A stretch of 64,000 bases of DNA from Bradyrhizobium retamae (GTDB lineage: Bacteria > Pseudomonadota > Alphaproteobacteria > Rhizobiales > Xanthobacteraceae): positions 1-64,000 of the forward strand of contig NZ_LLYA01000163.1 of assembly GCF_001440415.1 (NCBI RefSeq), read 5' to 3'. The notes under the pieces are model-generated. The model was not told the DNA's origin and did no database searches. It worked only from the letters and a program-made list of their open reading frames with translations. Positions within the stretch are counted from its first letter, which is position 1. Every line of letters begins with the position of its first letter. Positions 17,007-25,882 of this stretch are shown here, piece by piece. The translations under genes and the position numbers were made by a program.

Positions 17007-17630
17007 TCAGCGCTTTCGGCGCACGGTCTTGTGCGAAGCGCAACCGTGTCGACCCCACGAAATCTTCCAACACGAAGTACGTGTCTCACTCGGCATTGTG
17101 GGCACAATGGATGGGGTCGCCAAGACCGGCCCTTGACCTCGCGATAGCATGATAGGTCGAGCCGTCAGGAGCGCGCGGTTTGCGGCTAGTGCCGCGCGAT
17201 ACCCATCGAACACTTCGATGGGCGTACCTCCGGGATTGCGTTCGCTTTTTAGCATGACCGGTGGAATGGCGCTGATCAGCACGGCCTTTGCGACGCGCCC
17301 GTTACCGTGACGAGCGACGTACCGAGCCACCTCGCCGCCGCCCGTCGAATGACCGACATGGACCGCATTCTTGAGGTCCAACGCCGCCGCCAGCTCAGCC
17401 ATGTCCGCAGCATAAGCGTCCATGTCGTTGCCTTTTTCAGTCTGGGTCGAACGGCCGTGGCCACGACGATCATGAGCGACGACGCGATAGCCTTTTGCGA
17501 GAAAGAACAGCATCTGGTTGTCCCAGTCGTCGCCGCTCAGCGGCCAGCCATGATGGAAAACGATGGGCTGCCCGGTGCCCCAATCCTTGTAGAATATCTG
17601 CGTACCGTCCTTCATGGTCAGGTAGCTCAT
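17007..17630 (-). pseudogene. Chloroperoxidase-like alpha/beta hydrolase, C-terminus lost
   Basis: The first about 145 residues match non-haem chloroperoxidase-type hydrolases: an N-terminal MKDGTQIFYKDWG, the oxyanion motif HHGWPLSGDDWDNQM, and the nucleophile elbow VGHSTGGGE with Ser98 (GHSTG). After FDGYRAALAANRA the sequence stops resembling the family. The expected cap and the catalytic Asp and His (normally reached by about residue 250) are missing from the 207-residue frame. It has its own AAAGGAAAGACG site before the ATG. A non-functional truncated gene is likely. Confidence 0.65.
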
Positions 17631-17776
17631 CGTCTTTCCTTTCGAGTTTGATAGTGAGGAGCGGGAGATCGGGGTGAGACGCGGATCGGGCGCCTGGCAG
17701 AGCGGCCATAACTCCTGCGGCGGCGCCCGCGATCAGCACACTGCGGCGGGAGGCGGTCGTGGACAGTTCGTGCATG
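17470..17776 (-). pseudogene. Twin-arginine signal peptide left upstream and out of frame
   Basis: From ATG 17776 the - strand encodes a clear Tat leader (MHELSTTASRRSVLIAGAAA, then GVMAALPGARSA). The frame then runs into the 5' part of the hydrolase gene in the wrong frame and yields non-protein-like sequence to 17470. The simplest reading is the leader of a former exported protein, with the mature part replaced by or shifted against the hydrolase coding sequence. Confidence 0.4.
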
Positions 17777-18045
17777 ATTTTCTTTCTGTCGTTCGCCCGT
17801 GGGCCATCGTCTGACCGGACGTAAATTGCTCGCAGCCGTCCCCGCGGTCTTGTGCGCCTATGCTTCCGATTGGAAAGATATGCCGCCCCGCCACACGCAC
17901 CCTTCGCGCTCAGAGTCGGGCAGTTTTCTGCAAGTACAGGCAGGGACGGCCAAGCCGTCTCCCATGGCCCATGCGAGACTTGTCGCCGCCGTGAAGACGA
18001 AGAACCCGCCTCGCGCCGAGGCTTGAACGACTGGAGAGCCACCTC

Positions 18046-18852
18046 ATGACGCGTCTAACCGTGAGCGGCGCTACGACGCCAGCGCCCGAGATACTTTCCC
18101 GTCGCCGCTTTCTATTCTGCTCCGCCGTCGTTGCTGCCGGCGTTGCTTCTTCTGGGGTGCTTGCCCAAGCTCCAGAGCGAAGAGGTCAGATGGGAATCAG
18201 TGCGAAGGACACCGGCGTCGTGTTCATCGACCCGCAAAACGACGTTCTGAGCCCGACCGGTCGCGCATGGGGCGCCGTTGGCGCAAGCGTTACCGAGAAC
18301 CGTACTGTCGAGAACATGGAACGCATCTTCAAGGCTGCGAAGGAACGCGGCTATGAAGTCTTTATCTCTCCGCATTATTTCTATCCCCCAGACAAGGGCT
18401 GGAAGTTCAACGGTCCGTTGGAGACCGACGAGATCCGCGGCGGCGTCTTCGAGCGTAGCGGCCAACTCACCCTCGAGGGGTTCAAGAATTCCGGCGCCGA
18501 TTGGGTCGAACGGTTCAAGCCCTACATCGAGGACGGAAAGACCGTGATCTCCAGTCCACACAAGGTGTTCGGGCCCCAAACAAATGACTTGGTCCTGCAG
18601 CTGCGCAAGCGCGGAATCTCGCGGATCATACTTGGCGGAATGCTGGCGAACATGTGCGTGGAATCCCACTTGCGCGAATTTCTCGAGCAGGGCTTCGAGA
18701 TCGCGGTGGTGAAGGACGCGGTCGCCGGCCCGCGCCATCCCGAGTGGGGCGATGGCTACCAGGCAGCGATCATCAATTATCGCTTCCTCGCTCACATGGT
18801 GCCGTCGACGGACGAGGTACTTGAGCTCATGCGCCGCGGAGCCGGACAATGA
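18046..18852 (+). CDS. Exported cysteine hydrolase, isochorismatase family
   Basis: A 268-residue isochorismatase-like hydrolase with a Tat signal (LSRRRFLFCSAVVAAGVASS). The catalytic triad is D62 (VFIDPQND), K173 (SSPHKVFG) and C204 (GGMLANMCVESH), with the cis-peptide glycine segment before the cysteine. The family hydrolyses amides or vinyl ethers; the substrate here is unknown. It is first in a + strand operon, overlapping the next gene by ATGA, with an MDR oxidoreductase and a tautomerase. This recalls small xenobiotic or carbonyl-detoxification operons under AraC or wHTH-ATPase control, both of which lie next door. Confidence 0.85.
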   Translation: MTRLTVSGATTPAPEILSRRRFLFCSAVVAAGVASSGVLAQAPERRGQMGISAKDTGVVFIDPQNDVLSPTGRAWGAVGASVTENRTVENMERIFKAAKERGYEVFISPHYFYPPDKGWKFNGPLETDEIRGGVFERSGQLTLEGFKNSGADWVERFKPYIEDGKTVISSPHKVFGPQTNDLVLQLRKRGISRIILGGMLANMCVESHLREFLEQGFEIAVVKDAVAGPRHPEWGDGYQAAIINYRFLAHMVPSTDEVLELMRRGAGQ

Positions 18853-19847
18853 GCTCGGTGCCGACGATGCAAGCATGGCTCCTTGAGAGCGTGGATGCAC
18901 CTTTCCAAACGACTTCGGTCCCCCGCCCTGAGCCGGCGGCCGGCCAGGTACTCGTGCGGATCATTGCGAGCGGAGTAAATCCACTCGACGTCAAGATCCG
19001 GCATGGCCAAGCGCCACATGCCAAGCAGCCGCTGCCTGCCGTGCTCGGGCTGGATCTCGCTGGGGTCGTCGAGTGCGTGGGGGGCGGCGTCACCGCCTTC
19101 AAGGCTGGCGACATGGTCTACGGCCTGACGGGCGGCGTGGGCGGGCTGCAGGGCTCCCTTGCCAGCTTCGCCGCAGTCGACGCCGATCTTCTCGCCCTCA
19201 AGCCTGCCACACTCGACATGCGCGAGGCGGCGGCTCTTCCCCTCATCTTCATCACGGCCTGGGAAGGGCTAGTCGACCGCGGGCACGTTCAGGCGGGCCA
19301 GAAGGTGCTGGTGCAAGGCGCCGGCGGGGTTGGCCAGATGGTCATCCAGATCGCTCGAGCTCATGGTGCGGAGGTGTTTGCCGTCGACAGTGCCGGTAAA
19401 CGGCCGCTGATTGAGGCGTACAGCGCGATCGCGATCGACCGTCACCAATCGACGGTCGAACATTATATCCAAGAGCATACGGGCGGGCATGGCTTTGACT
19501 TGGTGTACGACACTGTTGGCGGACCAGGTCTGGATGCCTCTTTCCAAGCAGTCCGGCGGTTTGGCCACGTGGTCAGCTGCCTGGGCTGGGGCACTCACGG
19601 TTTGGCTCCGTTGTCATTCCGTGCCGCCACCTACTCCGGGGTCTTCAGCCTGCTACCAATGCTGACGGGCCAGGGTCGCGCGCATCACGGCGACATCCTG
19701 CGTCAGGCCGCGAGACTGGCGGAAGACGGAAAGATCCGGCCACGCCTCGATCCGCGCCGGTTCGGACCAAGCTCGATCCTTGAGGCGTATGGCGCCATCG
19801 AAGGTCACAATGCTTCGGGCAAAATCGTAATCGACGTCCCCCACTAA
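18849..19847 (+). CDS. Zinc-independent MDR-family quinone oxidoreductase
   Basis: A 332-residue medium-chain dehydrogenase/reductase of the NADPH:quinone reductase type. It has a GroES-like N-domain (ASGVNPLDVKIRHG, AVLGLDLAGVVECVG), the nucleotide-binding motif VLVQGAGGVGQMVIQIARAHG at about 154-174, and the PRRF/L-x-GKIVID end. Structural zinc cysteines are absent. It would reduce quinones or alpha,beta-unsaturated carbonyls with NADPH. Its start overlaps the isochorismatase-family stop (ATGA), so the two are probably translated together. The tautomerase gene follows after 26 bases. Confidence 0.88.
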   Translation: MSSVPTMQAWLLESVDAPFQTTSVPRPEPAAGQVLVRIIASGVNPLDVKIRHGQAPHAKQPLPAVLGLDLAGVVECVGGGVTAFKAGDMVYGLTGGVGGLQGSLASFAAVDADLLALKPATLDMREAAALPLIFITAWEGLVDRGHVQAGQKVLVQGAGGVGQMVIQIARAHGAEVFAVDSAGKRPLIEAYSAIAIDRHQSTVEHYIQEHTGGHGFDLVYDTVGGPGLDASFQAVRRFGHVVSCLGWGTHGLAPLSFRAATYSGVFSLLPMLTGQGRAHHGDILRQAARLAEDGKIRPRLDPRRFGPSSILEAYGAIEGHNASGKIVIDVPH

Positions 19848-19873
19848 TTGTCCTCAAACCGAAAGGAACTCTC

Positions 19874-20173
19874 ATGCCGTTTGTCAACGTAAAGCTCGTC
19901 GAAGGAGTCTTCAGCACTGAAGAGAAGCATGCGATGGCAAAGGCCTTGTCCGACGTCATGGTCAGGTTCGAGGGGTCAGAGGCCTTCCGCGAGGTCGTCT
20001 GGGTGCTGATCGAGGAGCTTCATCCGGACGGGTGGCACATCGGCGGTAGGCCGTTCGAGGGTCCGAAATCTCTGATGGAGACACTGGGCAAGTCAAAGGC
20101 AACCTACGAGGCGATCGACGGAAAGCCGACGACGCGGCAGGAATGGGCGGACGCTCTTCCGGTCCGGTCCTGA
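19874..20173 (+). CDS. Tautomerase-superfamily small protein
   Basis: A 99-residue protein whose Met is followed by Pro (MPFVNVKLVEGVFS). This gives the N-terminal catalytic proline of the 4-oxalocrotonate tautomerase superfamily after Met removal. The beta-alpha-beta unit EKHAMAKALSDVMVRFEG follows, then the VVWVLIEELHPDGWHIGG strand-turn. It is longer than the 62-residue 4-OT and closer to fused or extended members. A GAAAGGAACTCTC site precedes it. As the last gene of the three-gene operon it may isomerise an enol or detoxify an unsaturated acid. Confidence 0.8.
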   Translation: MPFVNVKLVEGVFSTEEKHAMAKALSDVMVRFEGSEAFREVVWVLIEELHPDGWHIGGRPFEGPKSLMETLGKSKATYEAIDGKPTTRQEWADALPVRS

Positions 20174-20202
20174 TCCAGTTGACCCCAGCGCGCCGGAGCC
20201 GC

Positions 20203-23151
20203 TCAGTTACGCGCGCCGGCGAGGCTGCCGAGCATGTCATGTGCGTTGCGCAGATCTGCCGTGGCGAAGCCCTCGCTGAACTGCGCATACACCGGCGCCA
20301 GAACTCGTCGGGCCTCGGCGGGATGGTCCTGAGTCAACCGCAGGCGAGCCACGCTCATTGCGGAGCGTAACTCCCACGAGAGCGCCCCCTGTTCGCGAGC
20401 CGCCGCCAAGGCTTCCGCGAAGCAGCCCTCTGCCTCAGCAGCACGATAGCGATTCTCCGTGCGGAGCAGGAACTCGCCCCTGAGACGCAGGAGCTCCGGC
20501 CTGCACCAGCGCTCGCAGTCGTTCTCCACCTTGGCGAGAGCGCGGTCGACGGTATCGAGTGCGTCGGCAACGCGGCCCGATCCTGCCTGGCCTTCCGCCA
20601 GTGCACCTTGAAACTCGGGATACCAAGTCGTACCGCCGAGGGAATCACATTCGCTCAGGGAATTGGAGAGCACCGCGGCACCCTCCGCAAATCGGCCCTG
20701 CCGGACCATGACGTGGCCCGTCACGCAATCGGTGAGTGCTTTCCAGAATGCAACGCTATGCTCGTTCACGATATCAGCTAGTTCGACCACCGCCTTCTCC
20801 GCATCGTCGAGATCGCCGGTCAGGATCGCGACGGGGCACGCTGCCATGTTGAGGGCATAGCAGAGCGTCAGCTTGTGATCCGCTGACCGGGCCGCCTCGA
20901 CGCAGGCAATGGCGTTGTCACGCGCCTGCTCTGGCAATCCCTGCAACCAGAGTACACGCGAAAGAATTGACCTAGCGAGAATGCGCTGATCGTAGTGGAA
21001 CCACATGGCGTGTCGGTGGTCCGTCGGGGCGACGTATTGATCTCGTACACGCTCGAGATGCCGGCGCGCTTCTGTCTGTCGTCCAACATGATGCAGAGTC
21101 GTCCCGAGCAGCCGATCTGCGACGAAGCCCTCAGCCGTCCGGCCGGTGTTCGCAGCCACAATTGCAAACCGTTCCGCGAGCGGCCAGGCCGCCAGCATGC
21201 AACCGCTGTTGTACCGAAAGCTCCACATGGCCCACAATGCGCGGAGCTTGGCATCCTCGTCGGCTTGCCGCTCCGCCGCATCCAGCGCTTCCGCCAGCAC
21301 CACGCCAGTGCGCTGTACGGTCCCCGTACAGTGATAGAGTGCGGCGCCCAGAGACATGTGCAGCATCAGCCGGGAATGTTCGCTCAAATCGGGCGCAGTT
21401 CCAATGACTGCCAAGGCGCGCTCAACCCGCTCACGGCATTCAGCGATAAGCGACATCCCGATCCATACGGCGGCATAGCCGGCCGTCAGGATTACGACCG
21501 TCGACGCATCTCCCAGGGCTGAGGAGGCCCAGTCGAGAGCGGCGCGAACGTTATCGATCTCCCGTTCAAGAGACTTAATGCGATCGGCGGTCGGCGCCTG
21601 TTGTGCGTCGGGGGCGGCGCTCACGACAAGATCGCGAAAAAATTCTGCGTGACGGCGAGCACCCCATTCCGCCTCGCCGTGGTTTGCGAGCTTTTCCGCA
21701 GCATAGGCCCGCGTCGTCTCCAGCAACCGCCAGCGCCCCTCAGGTGCAGAAGTGTCGAGCGCCACGAGCGATTTGGCCACCAGGGCCGCAATGTCCGTCA
21801 GAGTTGCCGAAACGGTGCGCGGCGAACCGTCGGCAAGGGCGGCTGCCGCCTCAAGCGTGAAGCCGGCGGGAAAGATTGAGAGCCGCCGCAGCAGTCGCTG
21901 CTCCGCCTCAGGCAGGAGTTCGTAACTCCAATCGAGAGCAGCGCGCAACGTCTGATGCCGCGGCAGAGCCGTGCGCCGCCCACCGGTCAGTAACGAAAAG
22001 CGGTCGCTAAGGCGCGCCGCAACTTGCTTCAGTCCGAGCGTCGCGGTGCGCGCGGCGGCAAATTCGATTGCCAATGGAATGCCGTCCAACCGGCGGCAGA
22101 CCGAGGCTACCGTCGTCAGTTCGTCATCGTCTTGCAGTGCGAATCCGGAGTGCAATGCCTTCGTCCTCGCGACGAAGAGCTGAATGGCGCTGTGCGTAAG
22201 AAAATCACTCCTCCCGACCTGGCCAGCCGGAACGTCCAGCGGTGGGACGCGATGGACGCATTCGCCATCTACGCGCAGGACCTCCCTGCTGGTGGCGAGC
22301 ACCGTGACGCGGGGGCACATGCGGACCATCGTTTCCACGAAATGTGCCGCCGAGTCGATGAGATGCTCGCAATTGTCTAGAACCAAAAGCAGGCGCTGGC
22401 GGCCTACGGCTTCCGCAACCGATGAGGCGGATATTTCTCCGCTTAGCTTCAGGCCCAGGGTGGCAGCTACCGAGGTTGGGATCAGGCCAGGGTTCGACAG
22501 CGAGACAAGTTCGACGAACCAGGCGTTCCCGTCGAAGCGCGATGCGAGATCGTGGGCAACCGCCAATGCCAGCTTGGTCTTCCCGATCCCCCCAGGCCCG
22601 GTAAGGGTGACGATTCGGTAGGCTGAGAGGAGATCCCCCAGCGCTTTTTTGGCTTCGGTCCGGCCGATGAGCTCCGTGCCCGGCGTAGGCAGCCTACTCA
22701 TGAGAGGGCGGGCCTGCCGTGCCGACGACGAGAGAACAACCCCGTCGCCTTCCGCATCATTCCGTCGGCGCCATTCGCCTAACAGGCGATAGCCCCGACC
22801 GGAGACCGTCTTGAGCATTCCCCGGTCCGGTCCCAGCGCCTTCCGCAAGGCGGAAATATGAACTTGGATCGTGTTCTCTTCGACGATGGCGCCCGGCCAA
22901 ACCCGCTTCATCAGATGGTCTTTGGTGACGAGCGCTCCGGCCGCACTCACGAGGACCTCGACTATTTCGAAGGCACGTTCGCCAATGGGCACGGGCACCT
23001 CGCGCATTCGCAATTCGCGACCGGCGGTGTCGACCTGCCAATCGCCGCATTCGAATACGCTGCTACGCCCTAGAAGAGCCCCTTGGCCCGTCTCCAGCTG
23101 GCCGTGATGTCGGCTCTTTTCGATTTTGCCCGCCAACCTGCCCGGGATCAT
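20203..23151 (-). CDS. Giant regulator: OmpR-type winged helix, P-loop ATPase and TPR repeats
   Basis: A protein of about 982 residues. An OmpR/PhoB-like DNA-binding domain (about 30-125; ERAFEIVEVLVSAAGALVTKDHL ... VSGRGYRLLGEW) is followed by an NB-ARC/STAND-type ATPase. Walker A is LTGPGGIGKTKLALAVA (about residue 185), Walker B is LLLVLDNCEHL, and there is an ATSRE sensor. A long TPR-like C-terminus follows. STAND regulators switch on when a ligand or partner binds the repeats. It ends 29 bases from the tautomerase operon (convergent) and is divergent from an AraC gene. Start: TTG 23163 also fits the frame; ATG 23151 is preferred. A frameshifted paralogue lies at 31.8-34.7 kb. Confidence 0.88.
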   Translation of the reverse strand: MIPGRLAGKIEKSRHHGQLETGQGALLGRSSVFECGDWQVDTAGRELRMREVPVPIGERAFEIVEVLVSAAGALVTKDHLMKRVWPGAIVEENTIQVHISALRKALGPDRGMLKTVSGRGYRLLGEWRRRNDAEGDGVVLSSSARQARPLMSRLPTPGTELIGRTEAKKALGDLLSAYRIVTLTGPGGIGKTKLALAVAHDLASRFDGNAWFVELVSLSNPGLIPTSVAATLGLKLSGEISASSVAEAVGRQRLLLVLDNCEHLIDSAAHFVETMVRMCPRVTVLATSREVLRVDGECVHRVPPLDVPAGQVGRSDFLTHSAIQLFVARTKALHSGFALQDDDELTTVASVCRRLDGIPLAIEFAAARTATLGLKQVAARLSDRFSLLTGGRRTALPRHQTLRAALDWSYELLPEAEQRLLRRLSIFPAGFTLEAAAALADGSPRTVSATLTDIAALVAKSLVALDTSAPEGRWRLLETTRAYAAEKLANHGEAEWGARRHAEFFRDLVVSAAPDAQQAPTADRIKSLEREIDNVRAALDWASSALGDASTVVILTAGYAAVWIGMSLIAECRERVERALAVIGTAPDLSEHSRLMLHMSLGAALYHCTGTVQRTGVVLAEALDAAERQADEDAKLRALWAMWSFRYNSGCMLAAWPLAERFAIVAANTGRTAEGFVADRLLGTTLHHVGRQTEARRHLERVRDQYVAPTDHRHAMWFHYDQRILARSILSRVLWLQGLPEQARDNAIACVEAARSADHKLTLCYALNMAACPVAILTGDLDDAEKAVVELADIVNEHSVAFWKALTDCVTGHVMVRQGRFAEGAAVLSNSLSECDSLGGTTWYPEFQGALAEGQAGSGRVADALDTVDRALAKVENDCERWCRPELLRLRGEFLLRTENRYRAAEAEGCFAEALAAAREQGALSWELRSAMSVARLRLTQDHPAEARRVLAPVYAQFSEGFATADLRNAHDMLGSLAGARN

Positions 23152-23172
23152 TCCAACGCTCAAAAAATAGCC

Positions 23173-23190
23173 ATTGCCGCCGATGGCAAT
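23173..23190. promoter_or_regulatory. Perfect inverted repeat in a divergent promoter region
   Basis: ATTGCC-GCCGAT-GGCAAT is a perfect 6-bp inverted repeat with a 6-bp spacer. It lies just upstream of the large regulator start and within the 126-bp divergent gap shared with the AraC gene (start 23278). This is a plausible operator for either regulator. Confidence 0.35.
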
Positions 23191-23277
23191 TAGAAAAGCG
23201 GCTTCAGGATTTTTCAGAACAAGATCAAGGAATGCAAGCGGCCATCATTCCATGTTTCCGGCAGAAGGGACAGAAAC

Positions 23278-23913
23278 ATGGATTTTACCATACCAGACAA
23301 ACTAGCCGCAAACGCCGGGTCACCGCCTAGCTTGGCTGGATTCCAACAATGGACTAGCAACCTCGCTCGGCTGTTAAGCGTTGCTACAAACGAAATTGAT
23401 AAGGACCGATCCGCAGCCAAAGCAGTAATCGGCATGGCCTCGGCGCTCCTGCGGGCGGAAGTCGACCGTCGCGCCGGTCCAAGCCACGGCAGTTCTTCGG
23501 GCTTGGCCGGCTGGCAAAGACAACGGGTTATCACCCACGTGGACGTAAATCTGGATGGGGCTATCCGTGTCAAGGACCTGAGCGAAATCGCGCGCCTCAG
23601 TCCGGCGCACTTTTCACGGGCGTTCAAGCGTTCCTTTGGAGAGCCGCCGCATGCCTACATCGTTCGCTGCCGCCTCGAAAGGGCGATGCATCTCATGCTG
23701 ACCACGGATTATGCGCTTACCGAGATCGCGCTGGCGTGCGGATTTACGGACCAGGCGCACCTGAGTAACCTCTTCCGGCAGCATATCGGCGGTACTCCGG
23801 CGACATGGCGACACAATCGTAAGGAGCGCGCATCTAGGCGCGGTGCATCGAGCCGCCAGCAGGGCCGCGTTCCCCTGAACACGCTCCATTCTCCTAGAAT
23901 TTCAGCCAGGTAG
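23278..23913 (+). CDS. AraC-family transcriptional regulator
   Basis: A 211-residue regulator with an AraC/XylS double helix-turn-helix in its C-terminal half. The first HTH is VKDLSEIARLSPAHFSRAFKRSFGEPPHAYI, the linker VRCRLERAMHLM, and the second HTH LTEIALACGFTDQAHLSNLFRQHIGGTPATWR. The N-terminal about 85 residues are too short for a cupin effector domain. AGAAGGGACAGAAAC supports the ATG. It is divergent from the wHTH-ATPase-TPR regulator. Directly downstream, after a good ribosome-binding site, lies the stump of a Gfo/Idh-type oxidoreductase that may once have been its target. Confidence 0.88.
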   Translation: MDFTIPDKLAANAGSPPSLAGFQQWTSNLARLLSVATNEIDKDRSAAKAVIGMASALLRAEVDRRAGPSHGSSSGLAGWQRQRVITHVDVNLDGAIRVKDLSEIARLSPAHFSRAFKRSFGEPPHAYIVRCRLERAMHLMLTTDYALTEIALACGFTDQAHLSNLFRQHIGGTPATWRHNRKERASRRGASSRQQGRVPLNTLHSPRISAR

Positions 23914-23923
23914 GGAGACAAAC

Positions 23924-24224
23924 ATGACCCTTGATCCGATCAGGGTAGGGATCATCGCCGTCCATCCCGAGAAAGGCTGGGCAATCACCGCGCATATTCC
24001 AGCGCTAAGACAATTAGCTCAGTTCCGAATTTCAGCGATCCGCTATCGGTACGAAATCGCAAAGGTAAGATTAAGGAGCATGGGGGAAGCTCACCGATGA
24101 AGATCTCGATGTGATCGGCGGAAAACGCGATCAGCTTGAGGGAAAACTCCAAGAACGCTACGGCCATCAGAAAGATCAGACCAAGAAAGAAATCGATGAC
24201 TGGTATGGCAAGCGGACTTGGTGA
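23924..24224 (+). pseudogene. Deletion scar joining a Gfo/Idh oxidoreductase start to a csbD gene end
   Basis: From ATG 23924 (after TAGGGAGACAAAC) the frame reads MTLDPIRVGIIAVHPEKGWA, then ITAHIPALRQLAQFRISAI, the nucleotide-binding start of a Gfo/Idh/MocA oxidoreductase. Homology ends after about 33 codons. From about 24050 another gene appears: KGKIKE in one frame, then WGKLTDEDLDVIGGKRDQLE and GKLQERYGHQKDQ in the frame 24081-24224, which is CsbD, a small stress protein. The two CsbD pieces are separated by one missing G at about 24078. Neither gene can give a complete product. Confidence 0.6.
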
Positions 24225-24488
24225 TCGATGATTTCGTTGGACGTTGTCCCAAGCCGACGTCTAGCGAGGCAAGGCGGCCACAGCGTTACTCGCGTTTCGC
24301 TGGGGCCGTTTGCGTTCGGGGCTCGTGTCGCGGATCGTCTAGCAACGGGCCGAAGGCAGGATAGCAACCGCGTCGTGCCGGTACAGCCGTTCGCCGCCCG
24401 TGATACCTTAGCTCAAGCTCACACTTGCGGCGTGCAAGGAGAGATCTGTTGCCGCGCACCAGCTTGAGGATGCGCGAGCAACTCAAGT

Positions 24489-25550
24489 TCAGGGCTTGAA
24501 TACGAAGCCCGGTTTGATCGCCACATCCGCAGGAATGGGCTGCAGATCGGAAAATAGGTCCGGGTAGGTATTCATCACATTCAGGATGAATTTGGGCTCG
24601 ATGTGCTTGTTCACATCGAACACGGACTTGATCACGCCAAGCCGTTGCAGCGTATCCTGGGCCTTCCACAGCGCGCGATAGTTGTGTGCGGAAATGCGGC
24701 GGTCCACCTGCTGGATGTTGTACTGCATCGCAGTCTCCGCCACGTCGAGCTTCAAACCTGGAATCCAGCGCGTAGCGATGGCTGCGGCCTGCTTGGGATT
24801 CTTGCGCATCCACTGGTCGGCCTCCGACACGGCTGCCAGGAATTTCTCGATCGTCGCCCCGTTCTTCTCTACCCAGGGCCGCAGCGCGATGTTGAAACCG
24901 AGATAGGAGATGACGTCGCCGCCGCGGATTACCTCGATAGCGCCTGGCACGTCCTTCATGGCAATCACCGGTGCCGGGTCCCAGCACACAAAGGCATCCA
25001 CGCCCTTGGCAAGCAACGCCACGCTCATCTCCGGCGGCGGGGTGTTGATCAGTGTCACGTCGGTCGGCGCGAGGCCAGCCTTCTCGAGCAAGCCGAGAAT
25101 GTAGAGATGGTTGATCGTGCCGAATGAAGTCGCGATTTTTTTACCCTTTAGACTTTTCAAGTCGCCTTTGATGATCCCCGAGTCGCTGTTGGCAATGAGG
25201 GCGAGCGTGGCATCGGATCCAAGCTTCGTGGCGTTGCCACTGAAGTTACCTAAGAAAACCAGATCCATGTTGCGTAGAATGGCGCCGATGGCGGGCACGC
25301 CAGCTTGCACCATGTCGGTTTCACCTGCCTGCAAGGCATTGAGTGCATCGACACCGGTGGCGTATGGACGAGCGATGGTCACATCGAGCCCGTACTTCTC
25401 GAAGAAGCCACGCTCCAGCGCAATCGGCAGCGCCAGCATGTCCACGGCTGCCACCATGCCGACTTTGAGTTTTATGGGATCCTTTGCTTGCGCCATTGCG
25501 AGTGACGGCGACAGCAACAAGGCGCAGAGCAGCATAGAAAGTCGTCGCAT
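24489..25550 (-). CDS. NitT/TauT-type ABC transporter substrate-binding protein
   Basis: A 353-residue NMT1/SsuA-like periplasmic binding protein. A signal peptide (MRRLSMLLCALLLSPSLAMA) is followed by KLKVGMVAAVDMLALPIALERGFFEKYGLDV, the family start, and the TGVDALNALQAGETDM contact region. The ligand class ranges over sulfonates, nitrate, pyrimidines and aromatic acids. The start at 25550 fits a canonical signal peptide and a GGGGGA site; an alternative ATG at 25559 overlaps the previous stop. It is the last gene of the ABC operon, after an unusual 107-residue membrane-anchored protein. Confidence 0.88.
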   Translation of the reverse strand: MRRLSMLLCALLLSPSLAMAQAKDPIKLKVGMVAAVDMLALPIALERGFFEKYGLDVTIARPYATGVDALNALQAGETDMVQAGVPAIGAILRNMDLVFLGNFSGNATKLGSDATLALIANSDSGIIKGDLKSLKGKKIATSFGTINHLYILGLLEKAGLAPTDVTLINTPPPEMSVALLAKGVDAFVCWDPAPVIAMKDVPGAIEVIRGGDVISYLGFNIALRPWVEKNGATIEKFLAAVSEADQWMRKNPKQAAAIATRWIPGLKLDVAETAMQYNIQQVDRRISAHNYRALWKAQDTLQRLGVIKSVFDVNKHIEPKFILNVMNTYPDLFSDLQPIPADVAIKPGFVFKP

Positions 25551-25555
25551 GGGAA

Positions 25556-25879
25556 TCATCCCCCTGGTTGAAGCGGCTCGACGCGCGTAACCCAGTAAGG
25601 TCGGGCGACGGTCGTCAGGTCCGCTCGTTTCACTCCTCGAACTTCAACAGATTTTTCTTGTGTTCCGGATACCCGGCCGTACGTCTGCATCAGCTGAACG
25701 TGGAAACGTTCAGGTTCGAACGGCAGCACGACGAGGATATTCACCTTTTCCGAGCTGCCGGCGAAGTTCGCGACCTTTTGCGGTGCGGCGATGGTCAGCC
25801 AAAGCTGCCAAGCCAGAAGGCCAACCGTCACCGCTATCAGGATGTGAGCCTTTCTCGATCGAAGGGCATCTTTCAACAT
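25556..25879 (-). CDS. Membrane-anchored 107-residue protein of unknown function in the ABC operon
   Basis: The family was not recognised. One N-terminal transmembrane helix (AHILIAVTVGLLAWQLWLTI, about 12-31) is followed by about 75 soluble, probably periplasmic residues with a hydrophobic strand VNILVVLPFEPERFHVQL. It is tightly embedded between the ATPase gene (3-base gap) and the binding-protein gene (4-base overlap with its upstream ATG). Canonical SsuABC/TauABC operons have no such gene. An accessory role in docking the binding protein or assembling the two-permease transporter is a guess from position only. Confidence 0.7.
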   Translation of the reverse strand: MLKDALRSRKAHILIAVTVGLLAWQLWLTIAAPQKVANFAGSSEKVNILVVLPFEPERFHVQLMQTYGRVSGTQEKSVEVRGVKRADLTTVARPYWVTRVEPLQPGG

Positions 25880-25882
25880 GGC

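Noticed and set aside
24225..24488. Extra gene between the CsbD remnant and the binding-protein gene
   Set aside because: Frames here are short and non-conserved; most are continuations of shadow frames of the binding-protein gene.
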